Source: Scedosporium boydii (taxonomy: Eukaryota; Ascomycota; Sordariomycetes; Microascales; Microascaceae). From it: a stretch of DNA of 64,000 bases. Within the stretch, counting starts at the first letter, position 1, and each line of letters begins with the position of its first letter. Below the pieces are notes generated by a model. It had not been told where the DNA came from. It worked only from the letters and a program-made list of their open reading frames with translations, and did no database searches. Positions 1 through 11,961 of the stretch are shown piece by piece. The DNA lies in NCBI GenBank assembly GCA_002221725.1, contig NJFT01000221.1:1-64000 (forward strand), given 5' to 3'. The position numbers and the translations under genes are program-made.

Positions 1-1
1 T

Positions 2-160
2 CGAGGACGACGTGCGACGGAATCCGAGATTGCAAAGGTGGTCCTGTATATGATGCATCGTTCGAGCCAATACGCATTCCTCAAGGATCTCTTCCGGCTT
101 GTATTTAACTTTACGGTCGACGAGGCCGAGTCGAGGAAGAACTTCAGTATTGTCGTATAA
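2..160 (+). CDS. Possible 3' end of a gene entering from the left edge (partial, unrecognised)
   Basis: An open frame runs from base 2 without a start codon to a TAA at 158-160 and encodes about 52 residues. The composition looks protein-like: it is rich in hydrophobic and charged residues and includes the stretches KVVLYMMHRSS and FLKDLFRLVFNFTVDE, which look helical. I do not recognise a family. The missing N-terminus lies outside the window. The sequence after the stop is AT-rich and without a convincing frame, which fits a 3' untranslated region. A chance open frame of this length is quite possible, so this is a tentative call. Confidence 0.35.
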   Translation, partial: RGRRATESEIAKVVLYMMHRSSQYAFLKDLFRLVFNFTVDEAESRKNFSIVV

Positions 161-2771
161 AACTCCTCGAGATATATCCTCCCAGAGTCTATTCGACGGA
201 CAGACCTCCACCACGATCGGCTGCAAATATTACCCTCGCTTCGGAATGTCTTTTGCAACCCTACATACCCATCCACGATTTTATCGGGGCAACTGTTCTT
301 TACATATACATACTGCTCGTCCTCACGAATAGTCTGGCGGCGATTTGCGGTTTATCCACAGGCTACATACACTAGCCTCCCTCACCACTATATCCACGCT
401 TATATTGAATTTCTTCGTCCGCAAGATACCCATTTTCAGGATGCGACCTTCGTTTTTCCAAAGTCTTTTTTTTTGTTTCTATACTTCTTCTACCTTCAGG
501 GAAAATGCGAGGCGCAAATTTGGAGCATGCAAAGCAGGAAAGATGATGACGTCTGCTTGTTTCCCCCCCACTGCTTTATGATTCATTGTGGATACAACTA
601 TTTAGAAAAATGTCTGTTCTCTCTGCTTTGTCAATCTAGCAGAAGGAAATAAAGGGCCAAATGTTGAAGATGCCCAATGCTCAAGCTGGAGGTGTGTAGG
701 GCGGCAGTTTGCTTCGATATTGATCCGCTGCTTGATGAGAGATAGTTGTTGAATGAACACAAACACGGCGTTTCTCATGATTGCCTTTTTGAGGCTGTTG
801 GCAAGTTTTCTGCTTGTGAGTGAATTGGGCTTGGCTGCTTGGGTTTGTTTAATCTAATGTAGAAGCCTAGCCCAAATGTATTTGCTGCTTGATCTATTTC
901 TGAAGCCAAGATGAAGGGACTCTCTCCTCTGGGCCTTGGTCAGGCTCGTTCACTATAAAATACAAGTTGGCCCTGGCTCCCTGTCGAGTCAAACGCTCAA
1001 TTCTTTCTATACCTGAACATCAGGCATGGGTTCAACTCCCAGCTTCCGAGAAATGCCCCACGAAGGCCTGCCCCTTTCTTAAATATATATATATATATAT
1101 ATCTATTTATCGTTGAGAACCTTGGATACCAGCCACCTGGCCGGTGATTCGACGGAAAGAGAAAGTTTGGAACCAGAACAGTCGAAGCTCGTCAGCGCCG
1201 AGACGTCACGGCAGACGGGACCGTCGGACACGGACCGTCAAGCTGCAAAGGAAGCGAGAGAGGTACCGATTATATGGAGTGAACGGCGTTCTTGACTAGC
1301 CTCAACAGCAATAGAAACGGTATTTATAGAAAAGAATGCTGCCTTTACTCGTCGAATGCAGAGTCAGGGATGGGAATAGACGTCCCCAACGTCAACGAAG
1401 CAGGGCTCGTCGCCGACGTGTAATTCCTGATCCATTTGCGGACTAGAGAAACCGCAGCAGCAAGAGGAAGGCTGGTAGCAAAGTCCCCCTCACCTTCTAT
1501 AGACCCTGTAGGAGATGGCTAACATTTCGTCGAGATCCAGGCTCCCCTCGACAAAGGACAGAATGCTGTGCCTCGTCAATATACCCAAGGCTTCCACTAA
1601 TCCGTCATATAGCCAGAGGGTTCCAATGTCGATTGAGGGTGCCTGATGCGGGTAGGTGTAGTGCAGAATGATCTGCTTTGCCTCCGCGAGTTATAAAAAG
1701 GCCTAAGAGGGCCACAAGCGGCCGAAGCGATGTCCATGGTAACTCTCCCCCCCTTTTCCCGGGGAAATCCTAGCCCGTTCCCAATATCCGATACATACGC
1801 CAACTCTCTGACCTCGCTTGCCCCAGCTTGAGGGAGAGTCGAATCAACAATCACTCAATAGCGAGTTTTCGAGAATGCCTCCCTCGAGAGAAAGGGTTTG
1901 GCCGTCGATTACACCGCCGGATTATACAGTTTTAGCATCGTTCGAAGCTTCTTTGTTATCCACAGTTGCCGCCATTTCGAGGCGGGCCCGCTATAAGTCT
2001 TCCTTACCACAGTGCTCAATACCTGTGTAAGATACGGGTTTAGTGAAGAGACCAGGACCGTTCATAAAGGTATATACAACGTGCAAAGACGTCGAGGGTC
2101 ACGTCTTGCTATGAACGAAAAAATGGCGGGCCGAGGATTAAGAAAAGCACGGGGTGGGTATATAATACCGTTTAACAAGAGATGAGAATCCCTCGCCAGT
2201 AGAGAAGGCGAGCATGCTCCGTGGCGGCTTGGGAGCAGGACGCAGTTGCCAGAGGAACTGGCTGCATCTTCACAGGCGTACCTAGTGGCAGCGACGTCAA
2301 CCGCGGAAACATGGTAACCCTCGAGCGGGGAAGCACTCCATATAGACTCTATCTCAACTCCCCCGACGGCAGCGTTCTCCAGAGAGGCTCGATCTGGCTT
2401 TTATATAATAACAGGAACTCCGCGGGGGTTAGGATTCTCCGGCCTTGCACTCGCTGGGCGCTAGAGGAAAGGGAGAGAATGCTGCCATCTCCGGTTGAGT
2501 TAAACCGTAAGTCCCTGAGTCAACTAACACGCCGGCCTCGGTCAGGGCCTAGGCCATGGAATGTAGTTACAGATGCTAACTACTATGATTTACCAGACAG
2601 CAGACAATCACAACGACGGTTGTGTTCGGGGAGTGTTATATATGAATTGTTCGACAAATGCCCGCGACAGACGTCGCTCAGAAAGTTGAGCCTGCCAGCA
2701 TATGCTCAATGTGCTGAGAACCTACGACCAACTTCATAAACAAGAATGGACGCATTAAACCTCTATATATT
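161..2771. other. Intergenic, no convincing gene
   Basis: I see no supported gene here. There is a TA dinucleotide run near 1083-1102. Several short frames lack family motifs or credible starts. The longest (2221-2739, plus strand, 172 codons) begins with GTG rather than ATG and resembles nothing I know. It contains a miniature intron-like signal, described in the findings. The right part is the 3' flank of the methyltransferase gene. Confidence 0.5.
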
Positions 2772-3949
2772 CTATGCTTGTCTACGTGCAAAAATACCCC
2801 ACCAGCATTTAACCTCCTCGTCGTCGTTGGCGTCCCAATCGTCCTCCCCTTCAAGCTCACCTTGCTCGAGGCACTGTAAGGGAGATTCGCCCTGCGTCAT
2901 TAGCGTCTTGAAGCTGTCCAGCAGTCCTATGGTGGTTTGATCGCGCTTGGGCACCATGACGATGGCCCTCGCCTCGGTTCCGAGGGCGAGTTGTGCCATG
3001 ATGGCGCTGTGGAGCAACTCGGGGTGGTTGTCATCGTATAGAGGATCAGCCACTAGAATTATCTGTCATGGAAGTTAGAAGAATGCTCCGGATCTAGGGG
3101 GTTAGATGTCCAAAAATGAACGGGGAGGGGAAATCTCGTTTAAAAACCTTGAACTGATTCGGCGTCCCAAAAAGCCTCTGGTCAATCTCATCCTCCCCCT
3201 CTCCTCCCCACGTAAGTGCCCCAACCTCAACAGAGCCGCCCAGGCCCTCCAGCATCTTCGCATTAGCCTCGGCATTCGCCGCAAGATTCGGCACGATCCC
3301 CGGCAGGTCGCTCATCATAACGTGCGTCCTCCACGTCGCCGCGGCCGCCAGCCCGAGAAGCCCCGTGCCGGAGCCTAGTTCGAGGACACGGGGGCGCGGC
3401 TCGCCTAGACTCTCGTCGAAGAGGCGGAAGAGGAAGGTGGAGGCGAGGGTGTCGAGGTGGAGGGCGAGTAGGTAGGAGGAGCCCCAGGTCTTGAAGCCGA
3501 TTGAGTCGCCGGTGAGGGCGGGTTCCTTGATTATGAGCTCGAAGGGTTGGGCGGTATCGGTGGCGAAAGGCCAGCGGCGAGTTATCTCACCCATGGCTGT
3601 TCGGGTGTTAGTTACGTAAAAAAAAAAGGAAGGGCGAGAGGCGGGAAAATGAGGGGGATGTGCCTTGTCGGCCAGAACGCTCCGATATACGTCTACTGGC
3701 TAGTTCCCAGAGGGTCTCTTTGTCCTCGTCGTCGGAGATCCAACTGAGACTGCTTTTGACGATACCGGAGAGATAGAGGGCAACATCGCGGCGGTGAGAG
3801 AAGCTGGCTTCCTGCTCAGTGATGATGTCGTCTCGGCGGCGGTTGTGGTTCCAGATCGGAGGTGTGAGCTCGAGAGACTCTAGACACGCTAGGAGACTCT
3901 CAAATGGCGGCCGTTGCCAGAGCTGGGGAAAGTCGTGGACGGAGGACAT
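2772..3949 (-). CDS. SAM-dependent protein-lysine methyltransferase, EFM2/Rrg1 type
   Basis: Three exons, 3949-3691, 3596-3148 and 3062-2772, join in frame to 332 residues. The introns (3597-3690 and 3063-3147) begin GTATAT and GTTTTT and end CAG. The seven-beta-strand methyltransferase fold shows in the SAM-binding motif I, VLELGSGTGLLGLAAA, followed by the acidic MSDLPG strand. A post-I strand, IILVADPLYDDNHPELL, is completed only when intron 2 is removed. This arrangement is typical of the methyltransferase-16 group, which includes yeast Efm2 (methylates elongation factor 2) and fission yeast Rrg1. The protein is expected to be soluble and cytoplasmic and to methylate a protein lysine. Length is somewhat below yeast Efm2. 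The substrate is inferred from the family only. A nicotinamide N-methyltransferase-like label is often given to the same proteins. Confidence 0.82.
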
Positions 3950-4736
3950 TGGTGGTCGGGGATGCGTGATGCGGTGAACGAGGGTGAGTCAATGGTGAGG
4001 GGGAGGAGGGTGAGTTTGGTATGTGCTTAATCACTATTCGAGAGCAATACGATACAACTCAATGAAAAGAGTGATAGAAATGTTATAAGAAATCCATCCT
4101 AGGAAACATACAGGAATTATTCTCTCAAGATGAGTGGCTTTACGAGCAGGGAACATCACGGTGAAGTGAGGTTGAAATCTTCCTAGAGTGCGGGTCAATT
4201 GTAAAAAAGTTTGGGCCCCACATCGAGTTTGTTTGGTACCTCAACGCTAAGCATTTTTCTCCCGCTCAGTCTCGCAGTCTGGTATCAGAGGCTCTGAACT
4301 TCAGCATTCCTTGTCCGCAGAGAACCACTAATTAGTCTCAAGCGGCTTCTAGGGCGGATTCGGGAAACGTCAATGGATCATTGATATTGTCCCTGGTGCA
4401 GCGAGAGTGTTCAAAGAACAGGTGCGGCCAAGAGCGCATCTCTAAGCTACTTCTAAGAAGACCGCCTTATCACCGTGCCATCCTCCTCCCCTCCGATACT
4501 GGGTCCCCTCTCCATGTGCCCCATCTGGGACAACGCATCAATGATCTGCTGCTCGGTATTCTCTTCTCGAGGGGAATACAATCCGGCTCAAGTACACGCC
4601 GGTATTTAGATCTTGGAAAATGTGATGGTATTCCAATACATGTTCTCTCAACCGGAGATAGGCGCATAACGCAGGGAACATCATGATGAATTTTGAATTT
4701 TTGAAGTGCGGTTGCCGAAGAGGCCTTTTTAAACAC
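3950..4736. repeat. Intergenic region with a diverged duplicated segment (about 4095-4205 and 4610-4720)
   Basis: No gene is supported. Two stretches, one near 4095-4205 and one near 4610-4720, share the core GCAGGGAACATCA. Read on the minus strand, they share further patches on both sides, including CCGCAC upstream and TTGAGAGAA downstream. They look like old copies of one sequence. The second copy lies directly beyond the stop codon of the membrane-protein gene. Short overlapping frames (4381-4686 on plus; 4470-4783 on minus) are not convincing genes. Confidence 0.35.
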
Positions 4737-6616
4737 TTAAATAGGGACATCAAAGACGAAAACCAACACTGTGACCCCGGCATACAGGGCAGAGAAGCAT
4801 AGAATCAGCCAAGCCTGGAACAGTTTCTTATTAAACCATTCCGTTTCAAGGGCGGTAACATCATCCTGCATAGTATCCAGATCGGATTGAAGAAGGCCAC
4901 GAGCTCTCCCGAGTAGAAACTTCATATGGCGTTGCCGAAGAAACCTAGTTAGAGTTGGCTTGATTACAGTCTCGACTCGGGTCTCCCTCCTGTAGACTGT
5001 GCAAGCCCGATCCGAGTCGGCTCTCGCGGTATTGGCTGGTTGGTCCAAGATGACGGCCGAGATGACAGCCGGCGCGGAGATCGGGGTTGATAAAGGAGAT
5101 TCTAGCGGCTTGTATGTTGCTGGTGCAGTCTGGCTTCGTTCGAGTTGCAGCCCAGGGGTACTAACGGGTTCGGCCGCGACTGCTTTCTCTTGCTTATTCG
5201 TGTCGTCTTCTACCTTTGGAAGATCTCCTGGAGAAACATGTCAGTCTGACTCCTGAAATAACTTGCTACTGCAGCTGGACTTTCGCCCTTCACGTACTCC
5301 AAATTTCTTCTGCAAAAGTAGAGATGGGCAAAGCTAGGAGTAGAAGGGGCAGAATCTGCCCAAACCCCCATTCGTTCTCGTCGCCTTCTCGACCGTGGTC
5401 TGCGGCTCGTCTCCGCTGGTAGAGTATGCCGTATATGCTGCCGATCAACAGTGTGTAGACTCGAAGAAATTCAAAGCAGAATGAGAATACGATCTCGCGG
5501 AACGAGAGAAACATCACGAACACAACGGTAATTATGCGTCGTTTTATCTTGAATTTCGTAGTCTCGGCATCGGCGGGATTCAAGCGCGCTCTGTTGCGTA
5601 CCCTAACGAGTGCTCGACTCGGGGATGAAAAGAACCAGTACATAAAGCTGGTAATTTGCGCCATGGGAGGCCATCCGGAAACGCTCGGGAAGAGCAAGGC
5701 TGTAATGGACGAGAGTGACCAGAAGAAGACGACCACTTCGATGGTGAGCATCCCGGCTTGCTTCGGTGTAAACCACTGGGAAATGGCAAGCTTGTCGAAC
5801 ACGCACTGAACGGATAGGCCGTACAGTCTATCAACCATGAAGTAATCGTTCCACAGAACGAACCTACTTGCAAAGATTCCAGCGGAGATGGTGAGGATCC
5901 AGACGTATCTCCACACCCTCATGAACAGCCGTTCATGTAAAACGTCGACAACTGCAAGGAGCATACCCTGAAAGGTGATAAAGGACAGGTAGGAAAGCTC
6001 CAGCCCGATGTAAAAGTGGTATTGCGTTACGGTGCAATGTCTCGAGTATAGAGCGATGAAAATCGAGGCACCGGTAATAAGTTGGATGTCGGTCAGTTGC
6101 AAGCAAATGGCCTGGAGCTTCTCTTTTGGGATCGTTCGAAGGCGACGCGGCCAAAGAAAGTCGAGCAACTCGCGTACTCGACCCGGTAGGATGTTTTCCC
6201 AGACGAAACGTACGAAGCGATTCGCTATGTCCTGGAGGAGAAAGTCCAGTTTATTGGAGAACCTCTCAGGTATCACCCCCTCAACGAAAAGATAGGTGAT
6301 CCCAGCGAGGCCACTCGTGAATATCGCGTAGATGAAAAAGGAGGCAATGACCTGGAGCGAATAACGATGTATAAGCAACCAGCCTCTTAGGGAGGCATAG
6401 GGTTAACGTTTAGGTACATACACCGATGCCAGCCTATCCTTCCGAATACCAGTCAGAATTATAATTCATGATACACTCTGCAGAGATACGGTTACAATAG
6501 GTGTTCCTCACTATATCGGGATCCTCGTCAAAGGGGTATGGCGCTACGCTTTCGTTCAAGCTAGCTTCCAGATATTCATCATCGCTCGCGCAGAAATATG
6601 TGCCGCAAATTCCCAT
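4737..6616 (-). CDS. Fungal multi-pass membrane protein of the NPDIAGIG-motif type, function unknown
   Basis: Four exons are proposed: 6616-6512, 6433-6424 (10 bases), 6383-5298 and 5227-4737, joining in frame to 563 residues. Exon 1 ends with DPDI just before a GTGAGG donor. The microexon supplies AGI plus one base, and exon 3 continues GWLLIHRYSLQ. This restores the DPDIAGIG motif that I recall as recurring near the N-terminus of a large family of filamentous-fungal integral membrane proteins. About eight hydrophobic segments follow, near residues 40-68 and then around LTDIQLITGASIFIALY (a second family hallmark), FITFQGMLLAVV, YVWILTISAGIFAS, VVVFFWSLSSITALLF, IITVVFVMFL, ILPLLLLALPIS and the C-terminal WLILCFSALYAGVTVLV. 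The intron between the microexon and exon 3 is only 40 bases, which is short even for fungi. The third intron, 5228-5297, has a good GTACGT donor. No biochemical role is known to me. Confidence 0.75.
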
Positions 6617-8566
6617 TATGTTTGAGGTCTGATCTGAGGCACGGAATTGCCTATGAAGGGTGTAGTAGATGAAGCGCGTTAGAAGCTAAGAGCAGAAGTA
6701 ACAAGTATGATGGATTCCATTCGCCCAGATAGCTTCAGGGTTAGAAATCTGTCGTGCTTTTAAATGTTCATCACTCGCTAGCTCTTGAAGAGAATGGTTG
6801 ACGCCCGCAGCCTTGCGGGGACTCAGCGCATCTCTCCAGCTGTGATGGTGGTGCTGCCCCTGCAATAATTTTGAGCTGATACGCCACCACCCGCCAATTT
6901 TCAACACTCTTGGTGATGAGACAATGCAAGCGGCCCCCCCTCCATGCTCACGACAGCATTGTGCTGTGGGTGGCGATTCTGACCACATTGTATGTTGATC
7001 TTGCCTTTCACGGGCAATCGCCTTCATATAAGGCTGAAGCGCTATTAACATGACCCGGCTTGAACAGAAAGATGGAACTGTGGGCAAAGAGCGAAGACAT
7101 TCGGGTTCAAGTTTGGCATGTTTTGCAAACCTGGAATGAGGATGAGATAACGAAGAATCGGGCATTTGAGGGTGATGACGCTGGGCTGCCCCTGGGCGCA
7201 GAAAGGTGGGGGTGCGATATGTCAAGGCCCATGGAGGAATCAACTCCAACGAAAAGAAGGGGAAAAGGTTCATCCCTTGGTGATGTCTGTCAATTGGCCA
7301 AAATCCATGTGGAAGGGCTGCAGTCTGGGCCTGCTTGGCCGGGATCGGAATGTTGGTGTCTCTACGTCTGGAAGTTAATGTTTGAATTCCTCGACTCTTC
7401 AGTTCTAGCCCATCTCGCATTCACATTTTCCAGATACGTACCAGCTTTGTTCCTGAAAATGTCACTTCAGTGCCGGTCGCCAGCTGACACGGGCCTGGCA
7501 GCTGATGAACTGTACGAAGTAGTACTGTGTAAATCACATGCAGAACATTGAACTAAAGCCCACGCGGGCTGTGATTGGCACCCCACTGCAAGGCTGATCG
7601 CGCCCAGTGACTCACCGCCCAATACTGCCCACTGCCCTATAAAGTTTTTCTGTGCTCAGTGCAACTTCATCCTTTCCTCTTTTCCCCCTCTTCGTGGAGC
7701 ATCGTCCTCTTCAACGCTGCGTTTCTATGCTACAAACAGAGAGAAACACGTCTCATTTCGAGATGTGCCTCTCTCAAGAATCCACCCTTCCCTCCACGGG
7801 GATTGATGTGTTCATCCACTTTGCATATGAGAAATTCGGAGTAATCTCTTCACCAACCAATCCATATGGTCGGGCTCTGCTCGGCCTGGGTCTGCCCGCA
7901 AGGGTCTGGCGTCACTGTGCGTCTGCAACTGGCATCAGAAAAGCAGGTATGGAGGTTGGAGGGTGGGATTCTCTTCGGAGGGTTCCGCCCTTCTTCACTT
8001 CATCCACCTATGGGAGGGCCGTTGCGAAGATTGTGTTTGAAAACACTGGAGTGCGATACGCAGCGTGCTGGGCATTCCCTCCCTCGTCCTTTTTGAGGAG
8101 GGAGGGACTAGTACAATTCGATTCCGATTATTCTGTTGAGGACGATGCTTCACCGTTTTTTCTTTTCTATCTTTTGGGCGACAAAGCCGGACTCTGAACC
8201 TCCTCGTGGTGTCGCCTGGAAACTTGCATTTTCAAGGCCAACTCAGAGACGCAGCTTTTCGACTGTGTATGTACATGATCATCAAGTGTTGGTACGTCAG
8301 CTATCTCCGCCTCACTGGCATTGGCTAGATGAGTAGGCTTAATATTCTCTTTAATATTCTTTCGCGAAGCTACCATCTGCGCACTTTGAAAAACTTTAGG
8401 GGCTGCATTTTAAACTAGTTGCCATCTCAGCCCTATTCCCACTAATATACATTGATCCATGCCTCATATCCTGCCATTAATGCTTCACCAGTGACTCCTG
8501 CCACCGATTTTGCCACCGATTATGCCACCAATAATCCCCCTAAGGATGGTTCCATTGAGACCGCAT
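6617..8566. other. Intergenic; possible transcribed stretch after a TATA-like element near 7638
   Basis: This is the upstream region of the membrane-protein gene (minus strand) and the 3' flank of the gene at 8567. A TATAAA-like element near 7638-7643 is followed by a CT-rich stretch that looks like a fungal leader. A 181-codon frame lies at 7652-8197 on the plus strand, but its protein has no recognisable motif. One TACGAAGTA motif is at 7513-7521. Pyrimidine-rich tracts on the minus strand near 7150-7300 may belong to the promoter of the membrane gene. Confidence 0.4.
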
Positions 8567-9475
8567 CTAGGGTCTGCCCTCGAGGGAATTTGCAGCCCAA
8601 ATATCTTCCTGCCCTTCAACTTTCTCTTCAGCTTTCTCCTTGTCTATCTCCTTCTCCAAAATACACTTGACAATTTCAAGCATCTTGACCGCTGCTTGGC
8701 AGGCCTTATAGCTGTGTCGGGCATTCTCGGCGACGTTGACAGCCTCGGCGACGGCGCTATCCACACTCTTAACGAGTACGTGTATATACTTGGACTCGTA
8801 CTCGTCCTTCTGGGTCAGAAGTCCCGCGCTGGTCCTCTTGAGCTCGTCGCACTGGTCCTCCAGATTCTTCGGCGTGCAGACAAATTCTTCTTCGATGCAC
8901 GTATCGGAATTGCACTCGCCCTCGATCTTCTTTCTCCACATTCGATCACGGACCACGTTGTCGGAAAGGGACCGGACGGACTCGGTGACGGAATCGAAAT
9001 CCGAGAGCTGCTTGGTGTAAAACTCTTGAGCCTCGGTGACCTCGTGATAGAGGCGGGCGATTCTTCGCTTAACCTCCTTGATGACGTCGGCGGCATTCGG
9101 TTTGGCGAGCTGATGCTTGGAGGTTCCGTCGGGACCTGGGTTGAGTTGGGCGGGCACGCCGAACTTGACTTCGTTCATGGCTGTGGCGGTATGGAAAGGA
9201 GTGCTGGGCATGGTGGAGCTTTGGCCTGCTTCGTCACTGAGATATCGTCGCGAGCTAGTGGCGTGGAACGGAAGTGGGAATTGTCCTGTGGGATCCTGGG
9301 CGATGTAGAAGGGTCCGAAGAAGGGTGCTTGGGGGGTAGTGGCTTGATGGATGTGGTGGTAACACTCTCGACTGGGTTGATTGGGAGTGATGCGGATGCC
9401 AGACCTCTCCCAGTCAGAGATAGGGGAACCTGAGTCTTGGTTCTGGGACCGGTGGCTTTTCCGATGTCCGGACAT
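8567..9475 (-). CDS. Hypothetical protein with a C-terminal helical/coiled-coil region
   Basis: An uninterrupted frame encodes 302 residues from the ATG at 9475. The frame stays open for 56 codons further upstream, but that extension reads like a translated pyrimidine-rich leader, so the downstream ATG, beginning MSGHRKSHRSQ, is preferred. The first 120 residues are low-complexity and rich in Ser, Pro, His and Gln, so probably disordered. From about residue 125 the protein is strongly helical and charged (DVIKEVKRRIARLYHEVTEA). Four cysteines cluster in its middle part (ECNSDTC, EFVC, QC), and the tail is rich in Lys and Glu. No family is recognised. The absence of introns and biased codon use support a real gene. 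Confidence 0.6.
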   Translation of the reverse strand: MSGHRKSHRSQNQDSGSPISDWERSGIRITPNQPSRECYHHIHQATTPQAPFFGPFYIAQDPTGQFPLPFHATSSRRYLSDEAGQSSTMPSTPFHTATAMNEVKFGVPAQLNPGPDGTSKHQLAKPNAADVIKEVKRRIARLYHEVTEAQEFYTKQLSDFDSVTESVRSLSDNVVRDRMWRKKIEGECNSDTCIEEEFVCTPKNLEDQCDELKRTSAGLLTQKDEYESKYIHVLVKSVDSAVAEAVNVAENARHSYKACQAAVKMLEIVKCILEKEIDKEKAEEKVEGQEDIWAANSLEGRP

Positions 9476-11915
9476 AGCAGATATACTATGGTAAATTGAT
9501 TTGATTGATTTGTTGTATTTAATGTCTGGTGTGAGAGAGGAAAGAAATTGGACTGTGGGCTTGGGGAAGGGGAAATATACAGATGCTGGGTATGTGCCTC
9601 GATCACTGGAGCTTGGGAATATGCTTGCTTTGTGATTGAGCAACTATTCATGCTCCTCTATGCTCCAGGCACCTCATTTCGCCCCTTCCACATCACTATT
9701 ACTCCTAGGATAACTAAGGTAAGAACTGGAGCACGGGAAGATGCTTAGATGAGGGTCTTGATATGACGTACTTATTGCTACCGGCCGATTGAATAATTGC
9801 TCTATGCTCTATGCTTGCTCCATGCTCTGTGCTCTGTGCTCCATACCCTCTTCTTGATTGCCCACCCCTTCATGAGGCCGTCTTTCTGATATCAACCAAC
9901 TTCTTCATTAATATCGAAACCTTTGTGGCTGTTCTTCTTTCCCAGCAGAACCAATTACTCCTAACGAATTTAGCTTCTTATCATGATTGTATCAATTGCT
10001 AAACTGTCTAATTGATTGCTAGCATCTCAGTTTAACAAATTCACATCCAGTTTGATAACTATGTCCAATCCATCAGGGGTCAATGGGGACTCCATCCATG
10101 CATCGGATCTCAACGGCAATCCATCCAGCTTTTCAGCGAAGTTTGGACAACAACACATCCAATCCATCCCGTCCGTCCCGGCGCCTCGCAGCGGCAAACT
10201 TGAGACCTTCCGGTTTACGTACCCGCTCCCCAAACCTTATCACACTTCCCCAAAACTTTAAAAAAAAAAAATGAAGGTCAAGGTGCAAACCTTATTTCCC
10301 CCGTGCCTGGCGATCAGGGGGTGTGCGGAAAAAAAAAACGTAAAGATTACATGTAGTCGTCTCCACCAAGCACTATGTAGGCACACTGTATGGAGAGCAT
10401 TGATGAGAGCACAGTGGCTCAAGGTGTGTTTCAACGACTACTTGATTTGAACGTTCCAGTCCTAATCAATCTCTGTGTTTGGCGATGATGTGTTTTATAT
10501 GCCCCGCTAAATAAGGGTGTCGACAGGATCTGGATTTGGATGGAGGGGCAATGTGCATGAGGGAAAGGTAGCAAATGATGCTGTAAGTCATCATTGATCT
10601 GTCAATTGATGGCGGGGCTTGTGCCTTTGTCCTTTCCGATCCGATGTTCCCAGTCTTCCATTTCTAAACAAACTCGGGATGGTGGTGGAAAATTGAGATA
10701 AGGGGAGAAAAAAAAAATATTAGAATAATAAATAACAAAAAGAAATCCTAAGAGAATGCGCACGCAGTGAACAGTTCGAAATAAAATATAGTTTTCCCTC
10801 CCCAATGGGCTTCAAGCCTCACCGGTACCTTAATCTACCCCAGGTGAAACCTGTGTCGAGTAAAGTACATATTCGAGGTACCTCGAGCGGAAGGTGCGAA
10901 GGAAGTCTTAAGTCCCGGATTTATCACAGGCAAGGGAAAACGAGAAATGGAAGAAGACAATGACACTGGGACAACACTTCAATGGGTGTCGGGTCATCCT
11001 CCAGTTGATTACAAGTTACCCTGCCTGAAATACGCAGCGCATGAATACTTCTGCGGTAAAGGGCAAAGAAAATGCGGCTCGTCACCCCGGTTTTCCAGAC
11101 GTGGTGATGCCCAGCCTTGGCAACCTCTCTTCCCTGCAGACCGACGCAAGCATACGAAGTACGTCCCTCTGTCGTACGTCGTAGTACCGGTGTACCCATA
11201 CCTCCCAACCCTTCACTTCAATGTTGCTTCTCGCCCTGCCTAGCTTGGACGTGGCCCTGTACCTACTGTACCCACCCTGCTTGGCCATGTTGCACACTCC
11301 CGTCCCATCCATGTCATGTCGCGTCGATCCGCTCCGATCGCATGAGTTGATCCCATCCCATCCCATCCCTTTCGGAGTCAAGTGTCTCCCTCTTTTCTGT
11401 GCCCAACCCTCCCCTCCCTCCTTCTTGCTCTCTTCTATTATTAACCCCACGCCACGACAGATTTATGCGCCTCGCCAATTTTGATAGAATCGGCCTGCGT
11501 GGCAGTGAAGCAGTGAACTTGAAGATTTACGTGGGAATACGAGACTGGGGACATCGTATTTTTGTTTCTGTCTCCTTGTTTTTTTTTTTTTTTTTTTCCC
11601 TTTGTTCAATGCAGGGAGGTTGTTTGGGATTCTCATTATTTGTTATTTGTTTTATTTTGGGCTCTTGCTCTATCTATGTATGGCAAGGACTCAGTTCGTA
11701 TTTGCCTACATCCAGCATCTGGTCTGGGCCCAAGTGAGAGAGAGAGGGAGAGGACCTCGGTACACGAAAACATTGACCGCCGCCTGAGCCTTACCACATC
11801 GCAGACCTCATCCCAGGATCCAAAGCCGAGAGGAACTGAAACGCCTCGAATAAACCAGCTTCATTTTTCTGAAGTCCGTATATAGAAGAAAAAGAAAAAC
11901 CTCGGAATAATCCTG

Positions 11916-11961
<46 letters not shown>

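Noticed and set aside
950..1080. GGTTCAACTCC resembling a tRNA B box near 1027
   Set aside because: No A box or acceptor pairing lies at the right distance.
6686..7420. A 244-codon minus-strand frame
   Set aside because: It is Pro/His/Ser-rich text from pyrimidine-rich promoter-like DNA, without motifs.
8510..9433. A 307-codon plus-strand frame
   Set aside because: It overlaps the minus-strand gene at 8567-9475 in antisense. The minus-strand product has better composition (charged helical segments, an ATG start) than this Gly/Leu-rich frame.
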